This document shows, in pieces, positions 1 through 10,220 of a stretch of DNA of 64,000 nt. Origin of the DNA: Bacteroidota bacterium. Lineage in GTDB: Bacteria; Bacteroidota; Ignavibacteria; Kapaibacteriales; UBA2268. The position numbers and the translations under genes were made by a program. The stretch spans positions 1 through 64,000 of the forward strand of contig JARKQC010000369.1 of NCBI GenBank assembly GCA_029974985.1, given 5' to 3'. The notes below the pieces were generated by a model. The model saw only the letters and a program-made list of their open reading frames with translations, was not told where the DNA came from and did no database searches. The stretch's first letter is position 1, and every line of letters starts with the position of its first letter.

Positions 1-54
1 AAAAATTTTGTATATACAATTAAAAAATTTATATAAAACTTTTTTTTAAAATAA

Positions 55-3000
55 TCAAGCGGCTTCGTTATTAATTTTTACAGCTACAACTTTCGAAACA
101 CCTTCTTCTTGCATCGTTACACCATATAAATAATCAGCGGCTTCCATTGTTTTTTTATTATGTGTAACAATTAAGAACTGAGTATCCGAACTAAATTCTT
201 TAATTAAATTAACAAATTTGCTAATATTTGCATCATCAAGCGGAGCATCAACCTCGTCCAGAATACAGAAAGGACTTGGCTTTACAAGATAAATAGCAAA
301 TAATAAAGCAATTGCTGTAAGAGTTTTCTCGCCACCAGAAAGCATTTCTATTGAGTGTGGGCGTTTATTAGGTGGTTTAGCAATAATTGTAATGTCTGAT
401 TCGAGTAAATCATCGCTTTCGAGCTGAATATCTGATTGACTTTCATCACCAAATAATTTTTTAAATAACATTTTAAAATTAGTTCGGATTGTTTCGAAAG
501 TTTCTCTAAAATTACGTTCAGCTGTAGTATTAATTTCTTCTATTGTAAGAAGTAGCATTTTTTCTGATTCGCTTAAATCATTCATTTGATTTTCATAAAA
601 TTCAAGCCTTTCGTTTTGAACTTCGTATTCCTCAAGAGCCATAAAATTAATACTTCCGAGCTGTGATAATTTATCTTTCAGCTCGTATATTGATTTTTTT
701 GCCTCTTTTAAATCAAAATCTGTATTTTCGTCGAATGATAAAGTAGTAATATCTGTTTCGTATTGTTCGGTAGATCGTTCAATAATATTTTGGATATTTG
801 AATTAGTTTCTACCTCTAAAAGTTCGATTTGATACATATTTTCTTTAATTTTATCAAACTCTTTTCGAGAATGATTATATTCAGAATTAATTTGCTCAAA
901 TTTACTATTAGTAGTTATTTTATTATTAGTAAGTAAATCTTTTTTTATTTTCGTTTCATCGAGAGATTTTTCGTAAACAAGCATATTTGAAGAATTAGTC
1001 TGTAAATTTTCAGTTAATTCTTCTTTTTGATTATCAAGCTCTTGGAATTCAATATTCTTTTTAATGATTAAATTTTCAATTTGCTGAATTTCGTTTGCAG
1101 TTCTTAATTTATCATTTTGTAAAGAATTTATTGTGGATTCAATGTTAATCCCCGTAAATTCAGCTAATCTTAATATATCCAGCTTTTCTTGAAGTAATTT
1201 TCGTGATTTATTTAATTCGATATTGATAATTTCAATTTCAGAATTTTTAGAAATTAATATTTTTTTAATATTATTGATTTCTTGAATGATATTGGAATTA
1301 TCGCTATCGAGTTCGTTTAGTTCATCAATAAGTCTGCTCGAATTATCCTCGATAAAATCAATATTTTTATGTAAATTGTCTAAACTTGTCTCAAAAAAAT
1401 GAGTCTTTTTTCTATTTTCTTGAATTTGATTTTCAATATCTTTTATTTCGTTGTGAGTTTTATTAATATCAATATTTTCTAATTCACTTTCCAAATCTAA
1501 TTGTTTTTTCGCTAAATTATCAATCTCGGCATTAATAGATTTTATTTCTTTTGTAATAGCAGTAATTTTTTCCTTTTTACCAACCCATTGTCCTTCTTTT
1601 TGAGAAAGCGAACCACCATTAATATAGCCATAGGAATTAATGTACAAACCCTGTGGCGTTACACAAGCATAAGCTAAATTTTCGTTAATAAGCTCTTGTG
1701 CAATATTATCATCTGAAACAAGAAGAGTTTTTCCAAGAATCCCACGCAATAGGTATCTAATTGACTCATCAACTCTTACGATTTCTGATAGCCAGCCAAT
1801 AACTCCATTTATATTAGGTAAATTTTGTGGAGCATCAATTTCGGGAATTTGAGACAAAGTAATAAAGCCAGACTTGCCTTTACCTTTCGATTTCAAAGCG
1901 TTTATGCCTTCCAAGGCACTTTTAGTATCTACAGTAATAAAGCTATGAGCAATATCACCGAGAGCTGATAAAATCGCAAGTTTATACTCATCATCAATGC
2001 CAATAGCTTCGCCTAGAATAGTTTTTTCACCTTCGATATTCCAATTTTGTGGATTTGATAAAAATTTCGAAGCTTCGCTATTATCAGTAAGAGAATTTAA
2101 AAAATCTAAAGAAGCTTTTTTCCCGCCGAGAATATTTTTTTGTTCCGAAATAGCAAGTTTTATTTTATCTATTTCAGATTCGAGAATTTTAATATTTTCA
2201 TTTTGAGATTTTAACTCATTTTCTTTTTCATCTAAATCTATTTCTAATTCGGGTAAGATTTTTTCATTTTTTGATTTATTTTCTTCTAATTCTTCTTCTT
2301 GTTTTTGATAATTGAGTTTTTCTTCAGCAAGTTGTTGAAGTTTTCTTTCGATATTAATTTTTTTATCTTTGCTACGATTAATGATATTATTCAGTGATTC
2401 GATTTTATTTTTTAAAGTAATAATTTCATTATTTAAAAGAATTGAATTAGATTCAATCGCGAGAGTTTTAGAATTAATATCATCTTTTTGTGAGTTTAAT
2501 TCATTGATTTTATTTCGAGACTCATCATATTCTAATTGTTTTGCTTCTAATTCTTTTTTAATACTCGATAAATTAGTTTTTCTAATTTGTAGTGATTTTT
2601 CAGAATCTTGAATTTCGCTAGTAATTCTTTCTTTTGTTCTATCAAAGGATTTAATTTTTTCTGTATTTACAGCGATAGATTGCTTCAAATTTGCAATATC
2701 GTTTAAAATTCTTTTTTCGTTTTCAATAGCGAAATTTAAGTCATCATCAATAATTTGAAGTTCTTCTTTATATTTTTTTAATTCATTTTCAAAATTATTT
2801 AATTCAATTTCATATTTTGTAATTTTTTCAGAAATATCTTTTTTATTATTTTCAATATTTAATTTTTTATTATTTAAAGTAGAATATTCACGAACAAATA
2901 ATTCGATTTCGAGTGATTTTAATTCAGTAAGATATTGATTATATCTTTTTGTTTTTGAGGCTTGTCGCGAAAGTGAATTAACGTTTTTTCTTACTTCTTG

Positions 3001-3585
3001 CAAAATATCTTGTAATCTTTCCATATCTTGCTTAACTGATTCGAGTTTTTTTAGTGATTCTTTTCTACGAACTTTATATTTTTTTATTCCAGCGGCTTCT
3101 TCAAACATAGCGCGTCTATCGTCAACTTTTCCACTTAAAATAGCTTCTACCATCTTAAGTTCGATTACTGAATATGAATCCGAGCCAATACCCGTATCCA
3201 TAAATAAATCAAGAATATCTTTAAGTCGGCATTTAGTTTTATTAATCAAATACTCGCTATCGCCGTTTCTGAAAAGACGGCGAGTAATTTCTACTTCATT
3301 ATATTCCGACGGTAATCTACGCGTAGAATTATCAAAAGTAATAGATACTTCTGCCATTCCTAATGGTTTTCTATCACGAGTACCATTAAAAATAACATTT
3401 TCCATAATATCAGATCTAAGTGTAGAAGCTTTTTTTTCGCCTAAAACCCAACGAATCGCATCAACGACATTAGTTTTTCCGCAACCATTCGGACCAACGA
3501 CAGCAGAAAGTCCTTGAGCAAATTTCATCTTCGTTTTATGAGCAAACGACTTAAATCCGACTATTTCAATTTCAGATAGATACAT
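55..3585 (-). CDS. smc: Chromosome segregation/condensation ATPase Smc
   Basis: A full-length 1176-residue SMC protein that dimerises and topologically loops DNA to compact and segregate the chromosome. The N-terminal head has a Walker A motif GPNGCGKT (about residues 31-38). Two long Lys/Glu/Asn-rich coiled-coil arms flank a hinge at about residues 515-660, which carries the glycine-rich hinge end (YGYINGGS). The C-terminal head has the ABC signature LSGGEKTL (about 1080) and Walker B ILDEVDAPLDD (about 1107). The length is typical of bacterial Smc. The ATG start has no obvious Shine-Dalgarno. A TAnnTTTG-type -7 motif lies about 40 bases upstream (3626-3633). The partners ScpA and ScpB are not in this window. 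The gene follows a BatA-like gene on the same strand after 133 bases, so co-transcription is doubtful. The family assignment is very secure. Confidence 0.97.
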   Translation of the reverse strand: MYLSEIEIVGFKSFAHKTKMKFAQGLSAVVGPNGCGKTNVVDAIRWVLGEKKASTLRSDIMENVIFNGTRDRKPLGMAEVSITFDNSTRRLPSEYNEVEITRRLFRNGDSEYLINKTKCRLKDILDLFMDTGIGSDSYSVIELKMVEAILSGKVDDRRAMFEEAAGIKKYKVRRKESLKKLESVKQDMERLQDILQEVRKNVNSLSRQASKTKRYNQYLTELKSLEIELFVREYSTLNNKKLNIENNKKDISEKITKYEIELNNFENELKKYKEELQIIDDDLNFAIENEKRILNDIANLKQSIAVNTEKIKSFDRTKERITSEIQDSEKSLQIRKTNLSSIKKELEAKQLEYDESRNKINELNSQKDDINSKTLAIESNSILLNNEIITLKNKIESLNNIINRSKDKKINIERKLQQLAEEKLNYQKQEEELEENKSKNEKILPELEIDLDEKENELKSQNENIKILESEIDKIKLAISEQKNILGGKKASLDFLNSLTDNSEASKFLSNPQNWNIEGEKTILGEAIGIDDEYKLAILSALGDIAHSFITVDTKSALEGINALKSKGKGKSGFITLSQIPEIDAPQNLPNINGVIGWLSEIVRVDESIRYLLRGILGKTLLVSDDNIAQELINENLAYACVTPQGLYINSYGYINGGSLSQKEGQWVGKKEKITAITKEIKSINAEIDNLAKKQLDLESELENIDINKTHNEIKDIENQIQENRKKTHFFETSLDNLHKNIDFIEDNSSRLIDELNELDSDNSNIIQEINNIKKILISKNSEIEIINIELNKSRKLLQEKLDILRLAEFTGINIESTINSLQNDKLRTANEIQQIENLIIKKNIEFQELDNQKEELTENLQTNSSNMLVYEKSLDETKIKKDLLTNNKITTNSKFEQINSEYNHSRKEFDKIKENMYQIELLEVETNSNIQNIIERSTEQYETDITTLSFDENTDFDLKEAKKSIYELKDKLSQLGSINFMALEEYEVQNERLEFYENQMNDLSESEKMLLLTIEEINTTAERNFRETFETIRTNFKMLFKKLFGDESQSDIQLESDDLLESDITIIAKPPNKRPHSIEMLSGGEKTLTAIALLFAIYLVKPSPFCILDEVDAPLDDANISKFVNLIKEFSSDTQFLIVTHNKKTMEAADYLYGVTMQEEGVSKVVAVKINNEAA

Positions 3586-3625
3586 TTATATTAATAAGAT
3601 TTAAAATTTTCTAATCCCGTAAATT

Positions 3626-3633
3626 CAAAAATA
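3626..3633 (-). promoter_or_regulatory. Putative -7 promoter element for smc
   Basis: Read on the minus strand this is TATTTTTG, a match to the Bacteroidota housekeeping -7 consensus TAnnTTTG, about 40 bases before the smc start. No TTTG -33 element stands at the expected spacing, so this is only a weak prediction. Confidence 0.3.
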
Positions 3634-3718
3634 TTAAATTTTAGCAAATAATTATAAAATGCTAAAAAAAATATTTTGTGAAAAAAAATCAATTAAAAGT
3701 ATTTATATAGTTATGATA

Positions 3719-5812
3719 TTAAAAATCAGAGACTTCGTTTTTTGATACTCGTGCTACCAACATTTCTGCTACAGCGCTTAAAATAGCAAGCAATAAGAAA
3801 ATTTGCCAAAGTTCCGTACCCGTTCTTGCACGATTTATTCCAAGTTCTATCTCATTACTTGGTGAAATAATTGTAACTGGAATTTTGGGTAAACGCTTTT
3901 CTAGAATACTTTTTATTTTATTATTATCGCTTGGGCTTAGTATTGATTCACTTTCATCAACATTTACTGATATTTGCGAAACATATTTATCATTTTCATC
4001 AAAAATCGAGTAAATTCCCTGCATTGTAAAATTCTCAAAAGAAATCACTTTTCCTTGTGGCAAATCAATTGCTTGATAAAATGCAGTATTATTATTTGGA
4101 TCAATAACTTTGAAATTTGATGAAGATTGAAATTTTTTGGGAACGTTAAAAATCAAAGATTTACCAATTTTTGTATCAATACTAATATCTTCCGAAGCAG
4201 TTAAATATAAAATTGAGCGATAAATTAGCGTTGGAAATATGCCTGTTAAAGGAAAATTACTCCAATCTGTATCAGCACTAACAGCAATATAAAATAATTT
4301 TCCAGCACCCGTTTTTGATTCAGATAAAAATGCACCACCCGGCATAGAAATCAATGCTCTGGCACTCTCACTTGGAAAAGCTCTAATAATTTTTGGTGAT
4401 TCTATTTGCGATTTATTTACACTTGCCTCAAAAACACCAGAAAAAATTGGATGTTCCGAATCAATATTTATAAATGATGCCGCTTGAAAATTAGCAAAAT
4501 TCATTTCCTTAAGATTATGAATACCATTATCTTTTAAAAATTTTTGATATTCATTTAATTCAATATCATTATTAGCAAAACTAAGCACAGAGCCACCCGA
4601 ATGAATATATTGAGTTATACGCTCAAAATCATTATTTGAGATTTTTCCATTTACAAGAACTATCGCATCGAAATTATCAAAATCTTCTGTTGATAATTGA
4701 TTTGAGTTTATGTATTTTATATTACTTTGATTTTCATCATTTGCTAATGAGCTTAATGCAGTTTTCAAAAATAAATTATCTTGTGATAAAGCAACTAATA
4801 TACGGGGTTTCGGCGGAATAGTAAAAGCAAAATAACGTATATTATCATAATCTTGTATGTCGCTTTCAAGCTCGATATGAGCTTTGATTTGACCAGAATT
4901 ACTGGGAGAAGCCGCAATTAAAATTGATTTTATTTCGCTTGAATTAATATCAGTACTTCTTTGAGCAACGGAATTTCCGTTAAAATACATACCAGCAACT
5001 ACATCTTTAATAGTATTTTTCGAACCATTTCTTAAAAATGCCTCGACTTCGACTAATTTATCCTGCTGAAAAATTTTTGAAATAATTTTGATTGAATCAA
5101 TGGAAATGTTTTGTAAATCAGCCTTAGAATCTGTTCCTATTGGAATAGCCGCCGCTAAATTTATAGGTGAATTTAAGCTAACTGTATCATTATTAATAAT
5201 ATCAAAAACATTGCTTTGAAAATCAGAGACAATATATATTTCCTTATTTAAATTTTTTGCATCATTTAATAAAGATTCGGCTTTTCGCAAACTTGTATTC
5301 AAATTTGCAGTTTGCAGTGAAATTTTAATATTATTAATTTTTGAATTTAAATATTCAAAATTTTTTGAAAAAACGCCTAAATCATTATCATTATTTGTCA
5401 TTGTAACGATTGCAACTTCGTCGCCGTCGTGCAAAGTGCTTAATATTTTAGAAACTTGCTTTTTTAAATGATTAAATCTATTTCCATATTCATCACTAAT
5501 ATCCATACTAAACGAATTATCGAGTATTATAACAGCAGATGTTTTTGCATAAGATTCAAAATATGGAATAGTTCCGGGTATAGTTGGGCGTGCAAATGCT
5601 AAAACAGCAAAAACTATAATCAATGTACGTAAAATAAGTAATAAAATTTGTTTTAGTTTTAATTTTCTAATTTTAGTTTTTTGTAATTCTTTAAGAAATT
5701 TTAGTGATGAAAACTCCACTGTACGTAATTTTCTCAAATTAAGTAAATGTAGCAATAATGGAATCGAAGCCGCAAAAAGTCCAAAAAGAAATAAGGGATT
5801 TAAAAAATTCAT
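3719..5812 (-). CDS. BatA-like membrane protein with von Willebrand factor A domain
   Basis: A 697-residue inner-membrane protein. Residues 1-77 form the aerotolerance-regulator N-terminal domain (BatA, PF07584), which has two hydrophobic segments around the LLHLLNLRK motif. A VWA domain follows, with the metal-site sequence DNSFSMD (about residues 97-103). The middle is beta-rich. A later segment resembles a glutamine-amidotransferase-like fold (VLVNGKISNNDFERITQYI...SGGSVLSF). A C-terminal membrane helix lies at about 670-690. In other Bacteroidota BatA sits in a MoxR-BatABCDE cluster linked to stress tolerance and envelope integrity. Here it stands alone, with no MoxR ATPase or other Bat genes nearby, so its role is unclear. 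The family call is confident and the physiological role is not. Confidence 0.85.
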   Translation of the reverse strand: MNFLNPLFLFGLFAASIPLLLHLLNLRKLRTVEFSSLKFLKELQKTKIRKLKLKQILLLILRTLIIVFAVLAFARPTIPGTIPYFESYAKTSAVIILDNSFSMDISDEYGNRFNHLKKQVSKILSTLHDGDEVAIVTMTNNDNDLGVFSKNFEYLNSKINNIKISLQTANLNTSLRKAESLLNDAKNLNKEIYIVSDFQSNVFDIINNDTVSLNSPINLAAAIPIGTDSKADLQNISIDSIKIISKIFQQDKLVEVEAFLRNGSKNTIKDVVAGMYFNGNSVAQRSTDINSSEIKSILIAASPSNSGQIKAHIELESDIQDYDNIRYFAFTIPPKPRILVALSQDNLFLKTALSSLANDENQSNIKYINSNQLSTEDFDNFDAIVLVNGKISNNDFERITQYIHSGGSVLSFANNDIELNEYQKFLKDNGIHNLKEMNFANFQAASFINIDSEHPIFSGVFEASVNKSQIESPKIIRAFPSESARALISMPGGAFLSESKTGAGKLFYIAVSADTDWSNFPLTGIFPTLIYRSILYLTASEDISIDTKIGKSLIFNVPKKFQSSSNFKVIDPNNNTAFYQAIDLPQGKVISFENFTMQGIYSIFDENDKYVSQISVNVDESESILSPSDNNKIKSILEKRLPKIPVTIISPSNEIELGINRARTGTELWQIFLLLAILSAVAEMLVARVSKNEVSDF

Positions 5813-5852
5813 ATTAAAAATTAATATTCTGCTATATAAAATAAAATTTAAG

Positions 5853-5865
5853 ACGGTTAAACCGT
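5853..5865. promoter_or_regulatory. Small inverted repeat in divergent intergenic region
   Basis: ACGGT-TAA-ACCGT is a 5-bp inverted repeat in the 96-base gap between the divergent BatA-like and small secreted-protein genes. It is GC-richer than its surroundings and could be an operator. Nothing else supports this. Confidence 0.2.
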
Positions 5866-5908
5866 GTAATAATGTAAAAAATTACAAAGATTAATCAAAA
5901 GGATAATT

Positions 5909-6475
5909 ATGAAAAATTTTTCTATCAATTTTTTACTTTTTATAGTTGTTGTGACTATATCTAATGGGCAAACAAAAATTCCAAACTATTTCGAGGATAG
6001 AAATAAATCAGATAAACCAAGATTAGTAGGTGAATTTTTAAAAGAGGAAATTATTGTACTTGTTGGCGAGCAATTATATAAATCTCTAGATTTATGGGAG
6101 CAGTCGGGTGCTAAGAATATTAAAATTGACGAGCCACCTTTGAATCAAAAATCTAAGGATTTTTTAAAAAATATTTCGATTTTTGATGCGGGAACAGTAA
6201 TTGAAGGCTTTATTAAAGTTGTATATTATGGAAAAAATGAATCAATAGTGCAAATTTTATTAGTTACAAATTTGCAGAAAGGAGATTATTTTCTTGATAA
6301 ATTTTCTAATTTGAATGGGCAATACGAACCAATAAATACCACGAACAAGAATATTGTTAGCCAAGGAAATTATTTTTTTGATGATTATATTATTAAAATT
6401 ACAGAAAAAAATAACGAAACAATTGAATTTAGTATAACAAAAAATCCAACTTATAACCTTCAAAGAAAAAGATAA
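5909..6475 (+). CDS. Hypothetical exported protein, 188 aa
   Basis: Not recognised. The first 20 residues form a classical signal peptide (MKNFSINFLLFIVVVTISNG, then Q), so the product is probably periplasmic or on the cell surface. The mature part is mixed alpha/beta with no cysteines and no clear motif. An AAGGA Shine-Dalgarno (AAAAGGATAATT before ATG) supports the start. It is divergent from the BatA-like gene and is followed after 111 bases by the AddB-like nuclease on the same strand. Nothing ties it functionally to either neighbour. Confidence 0.7.
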   Translation: MKNFSINFLLFIVVVTISNGQTKIPNYFEDRNKSDKPRLVGEFLKEEIIVLVGEQLYKSLDLWEQSGAKNIKIDEPPLNQKSKDFLKNISIFDAGTVIEGFIKVVYYGKNESIVQILLVTNLQKGDYFLDKFSNLNGQYEPINTTNKNIVSQGNYFFDDYIIKITEKNNETIEFSITKNPTYNLQRKR

Positions 6476-6598
6476 TAAAATAGCTTATTTATCAATATTT
6501 ATTTATAAATAACAATAAAAATGAGAAAATTTCTGCATATTTGAGAAAAATGTATTATATTGTAACGAAATTTAAAAAGAAAAAAATTGGGCAGATTT

Positions 6599-9500
6599 AT
6601 GGCTTTGATATTTCATAATAGTTCTTATAAAAAAAATGAATTTGAAAATTCTTTAAATAACATCATTAAAAGTGCTATCAATAATGATATTCTAAGTAGT
6701 TTTTTATTGGTTATACCAACTGGAAAATTAACTAAGTATCTAAAATATAATATAATTGAAGAATATTATAAAAAATATAATAGACCTTGCGGAAATGTGA
6801 ATATATTTAATTTGGAAAAATTTGCTGAAATAATTTTTGATAATCTATTTCAAAATAATAAATTAAAAAAAATTTCTGCACCCTATCGCCTTGCTCTTAT
6901 TGAAGAAGCGGCACAAAATTCCGAACTCAAATTTTATAAAAACAATGATAAACCATTTTATTATCATATAATTGAACGATTATCAAATATTATTTATGGT
7001 TTGCGAGAAGACGGCATAACTTATGAAAGTATGTTTGATGATATTGAGCAAAATGATAATAATCTAATTTTAAAAAATAAAGATAAATATAGCGATATTG
7101 CAAATATTTTTAAATCTTATGAAAATATTGTAAAAAATAAATATATTGACCCACCATTATTATTAAAAGAATTAATAAATTTTGCAACAAATGATTTATT
7201 AAATAATTCAGATAACTCATTTTCTTTTGATAAGATTTTAAAAAAATTATTTCCGCAATTAAATCAAATAGCATTCTATGGATTTAGTGAATTTAAAATG
7301 CCAGAAGTAGAATTTCTGTCAAAATTTGCTATTAGTAAAATTCCAATTTCCATTCATCTTGATTTTTCCGAAATCAATGGACCTCTTTTCGGAAATTTAG
7401 CAGATATGAAATCAATACTTTTAACTGCCGGCTTTAATTCTTATTATACTGATAATGAAATCATTGAAGAAAATAAAGTAAATCAAATAAGCGAATTAAA
7501 CAACAGCCCTAAATATTTTCTACGAAGATGGCTATTTAATGTGGAAAAGGAAATTCGTTATCCATTTGCTAATACTCTCAATATCTATGAATTTGATAAT
7601 TTTGATGATGAGGTAAAACAAATATCAAAATTAATTAAACATTTGATAGTAAATAAAAATTATAAAGCATCGGAAATTGCTGTAGTAAGCCGAGATATAT
7701 CACTATATTCGACAAAATTAAGACAAAGATTTTATATTGATAAAATTCCAGCGAATATTTCTGATAGATTTGAATTACGAGAGTCCCAAGTTATAATTAC
7801 AATATTAACTATAATAGAAACTATATTAAATGATTTTAGTGTGCCTTCTGTTATAAATACTTTGCAAAGCTCATTTCTAAATTTTACAGTTGATAGTAGA
7901 AGAATTGACGTATCAAATTTAATTCAAACAATTAACGAATTAAGATTCCCTAAAAATAATATTAAATTATCAAAAAAATATTGGGAAAATAAAATTTCTA
8001 ATGCTATTAATTATTTAAAAAAATTAGATGAAGATTTAGAGCAGAGCAATACAGATAGTCTTGATGTAAAAAATCTTAAGAAAAGAATAAAAAATTATGA
8101 GCAAGCTCTGAATGACTTTAAGCAATTTAGCGAGCTTATACCACAAAAATCAAAAAAATATTCCCCTAATGAATTTAGAAATTTTATTGTTGATGATATT
8201 ATAAAAAAATTCTTAATTAAGGAAATTATTAGAAATATTTATTTGAATAATATTAGTGAATTTAATAGAAAAAATAAATTACATAAAGACTTAGAAATCG
8301 AGTCGGTAGAAAAATATTCAAGAGCATTGTCTGAATTTATAAAACTTATTGATGAAATGATATTTATTATGAATGATAGAGGTGCTGAAAATCAAGATTT
8401 ATCTCAATATTATAACAAATTAAAATTAATAGTTTCTGGTTCCAAATACCAAGTTCGCGATAAGCAAAATTATGGTGTTACTGTAACCTCAGTAGAGCAA
8501 ATTCGGGAAATTCCATATAAAGTTACAATTCTATGTGGATTAAATGATGGCATATTTCCAAAATCATATAAACCAGAATATTTTCTTGGTAAAGAGCTAC
8601 ACGATAGTGAAGACCGACATTTACACTCCGAACAAATTCAATTTTATCAATTTCTTGTTAATGGACTCGATGAATTTGATAAATTTCAAAAACAAATTTA
8701 TCTTACTTATTCAAAAAGAAAAGATAATTTTGAGATTTCACGCTCAAGTTTTGTTGATTCTGTGCTAAAAGTTACAGATATCGAACCCGTTACGTTTATT
8801 AACAATGATGAGATTGAAGAAAAATTCACTTGGTATAATTCAATAAGCAATCAAATAGAATTATCCACATATATTGCTGAAAAATATATTAATTACGATA
8901 ATTTTAATTTAAGTGAAATTAACTCCAAATTTGATATTGAAAAGACTAATGAGTATTTTAAAAATTTACAATTAAGATATAACAATATCCTAAATAATTT
9001 ATTAATTAAATTTACCGATAAATTATTGCCAAATAATAATGTTTATTCAGCTACAGATTTCGAAAAATTTGCTAAATGCAGTTATCAGTATTTTGTTAAT
9101 AAAATACTTAGAATAAAAGAATTTGATAGTATTAGTAATACAATAAATGCACTCGAATTCGGAAATATAATGCATTCAGCATTATATAAATTTTATACAA
9201 AATTACAGGAGGAGCAAAACAATCAATTTATCTATTATTCTATTAATTCCGATTATAAAGTTAATGAAATAAGACCCGTCAAACTTGATAAAAATGATTT
9301 GAGTAAATATAAATTATTATTATATTCAATTATTGAGAAAGAGTTTGATGATATAAAATACGAACACCCATTTCTAAAATTAGCAAAACGCGAAATAATT
9401 GGAAGCGACACAACCAAAGGTTGGGCTGAACAATTTATAGATTCAGATATTGAGAGAAGTAATCAATACGAAGAGTCGTATCCATCTTTATTCGAATTCG

Positions 9501-10102
9501 AATTTGGTTTGTCTAATAGTATTCCTCCAGTAAAATTAGCAGATAATTTATATTTAAGGGGAAAAGTTGATAGAATTGAGTTTTTAACAGATTTCAAATT
9601 AAATGATACTGATGACGAAGCTAAATTATTTTTTAAAGTCGTTGATTATAAATCGTCAATAAGTGGGATAACAAATGATAAAGATATTGATGATGGGATA
9701 AATTTTCAAACTGCCTTATATATAATGGCTTTAAAAGAAATATTTAAAGAATATTATGATATTAAGCCTAATCCGAGAGGAGCCTCGTATTATATATTAA
9801 AGCCTAAAATTGAAAATGGTAAAAAGAAAGATACTTTTTCAGTATTAATGCCTTATGGAAAAGATTATGTAAAAAAAACGGGTCAGAAAAATAAAATTGA
9901 AAATTTTGAAATTCAGCAAGAATATCTTGATAAATCTTTAAATCACGCTCTCAATATAATTAAAAAAATATCAAATGCCGAATTTGAAGCAAAACCATTG
10001 AAAGCAAATACCTGTCAATACTGTAGTTTTAGCCCTATTTGTAGAATAAAAGAAAGGCAAGCTATTGATTTTGATAGTAATGAAAATATTGAAGATGAAT
10101 AA
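6599..10102 (+). CDS. AddB/RecB-like PD-(D/E)XK nuclease with inactivated helicase region and Fe-S cysteines
   Basis: A 1167-residue protein of the AddB-type double-strand-break repair family. The N-terminal two thirds look like a superfamily 1 helicase fold. The stretch VTSVEQIREIPYKVTILCGL (about residue 630) matches the UvrD-C-like region. No clean Walker A is visible, as is usual for AddB-type inactivated helicases. The C-terminal third is a Cas4/RecB nuclease, with a cysteine in FAKCSYQYF (about 826), H in NIMHSAL (about 859), D in GKVDRIEF (about 990) and VDYKSS (about 1014). A CxxCxxxxxC cluster (about 1138) completes the C-xn-C-x2-C-x5-C iron-sulfur signature. I chose the ATG at 6599. 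An in-frame TTG at 6587 would add MGRF and is less likely. No AddA/RecB partner lies in the window. Confidence 0.88.
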   Translation: MALIFHNSSYKKNEFENSLNNIIKSAINNDILSSFLLVIPTGKLTKYLKYNIIEEYYKKYNRPCGNVNIFNLEKFAEIIFDNLFQNNKLKKISAPYRLALIEEAAQNSELKFYKNNDKPFYYHIIERLSNIIYGLREDGITYESMFDDIEQNDNNLILKNKDKYSDIANIFKSYENIVKNKYIDPPLLLKELINFATNDLLNNSDNSFSFDKILKKLFPQLNQIAFYGFSEFKMPEVEFLSKFAISKIPISIHLDFSEINGPLFGNLADMKSILLTAGFNSYYTDNEIIEENKVNQISELNNSPKYFLRRWLFNVEKEIRYPFANTLNIYEFDNFDDEVKQISKLIKHLIVNKNYKASEIAVVSRDISLYSTKLRQRFYIDKIPANISDRFELRESQVIITILTIIETILNDFSVPSVINTLQSSFLNFTVDSRRIDVSNLIQTINELRFPKNNIKLSKKYWENKISNAINYLKKLDEDLEQSNTDSLDVKNLKKRIKNYEQALNDFKQFSELIPQKSKKYSPNEFRNFIVDDIIKKFLIKEIIRNIYLNNISEFNRKNKLHKDLEIESVEKYSRALSEFIKLIDEMIFIMNDRGAENQDLSQYYNKLKLIVSGSKYQVRDKQNYGVTVTSVEQIREIPYKVTILCGLNDGIFPKSYKPEYFLGKELHDSEDRHLHSEQIQFYQFLVNGLDEFDKFQKQIYLTYSKRKDNFEISRSSFVDSVLKVTDIEPVTFINNDEIEEKFTWYNSISNQIELSTYIAEKYINYDNFNLSEINSKFDIEKTNEYFKNLQLRYNNILNNLLIKFTDKLLPNNNVYSATDFEKFAKCSYQYFVNKILRIKEFDSISNTINALEFGNIMHSALYKFYTKLQEEQNNQFIYYSINSDYKVNEIRPVKLDKNDLSKYKLLLYSIIEKEFDDIKYEHPFLKLAKREIIGSDTTKGWAEQFIDSDIERSNQYEESYPSLFEFEFGLSNSIPPVKLADNLYLRGKVDRIEFLTDFKLNDTDDEAKLFFKVVDYKSSISGITNDKDIDDGINFQTALYIMALKEIFKEYYDIKPNPRGASYYILKPKIENGKKKDTFSVLMPYGKDYVKKTGQKNKIENFEIQQEYLDKSLNHALNIIKKISNAEFEAKPLKANTCQYCSFSPICRIKERQAIDFDSNENIEDE

Positions 10103-10220
10103 AATAAAATTAGAAAAATAAATTATTTTTAAATAAATTTATTAAAAAACTTTTTTTATTTGAAAAAAATTAATTAGTTTTATATTATGGAAATTAGCGG
10201 ATTTATAATATCATTTTTAC

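Noticed and set aside
8..19. TTGTATATACAA palindrome after the smc stop
   Set aside because: AT-only stem of 5 bp with T residues after it on the minus strand. Too weak in this AT-rich background to call a terminator.
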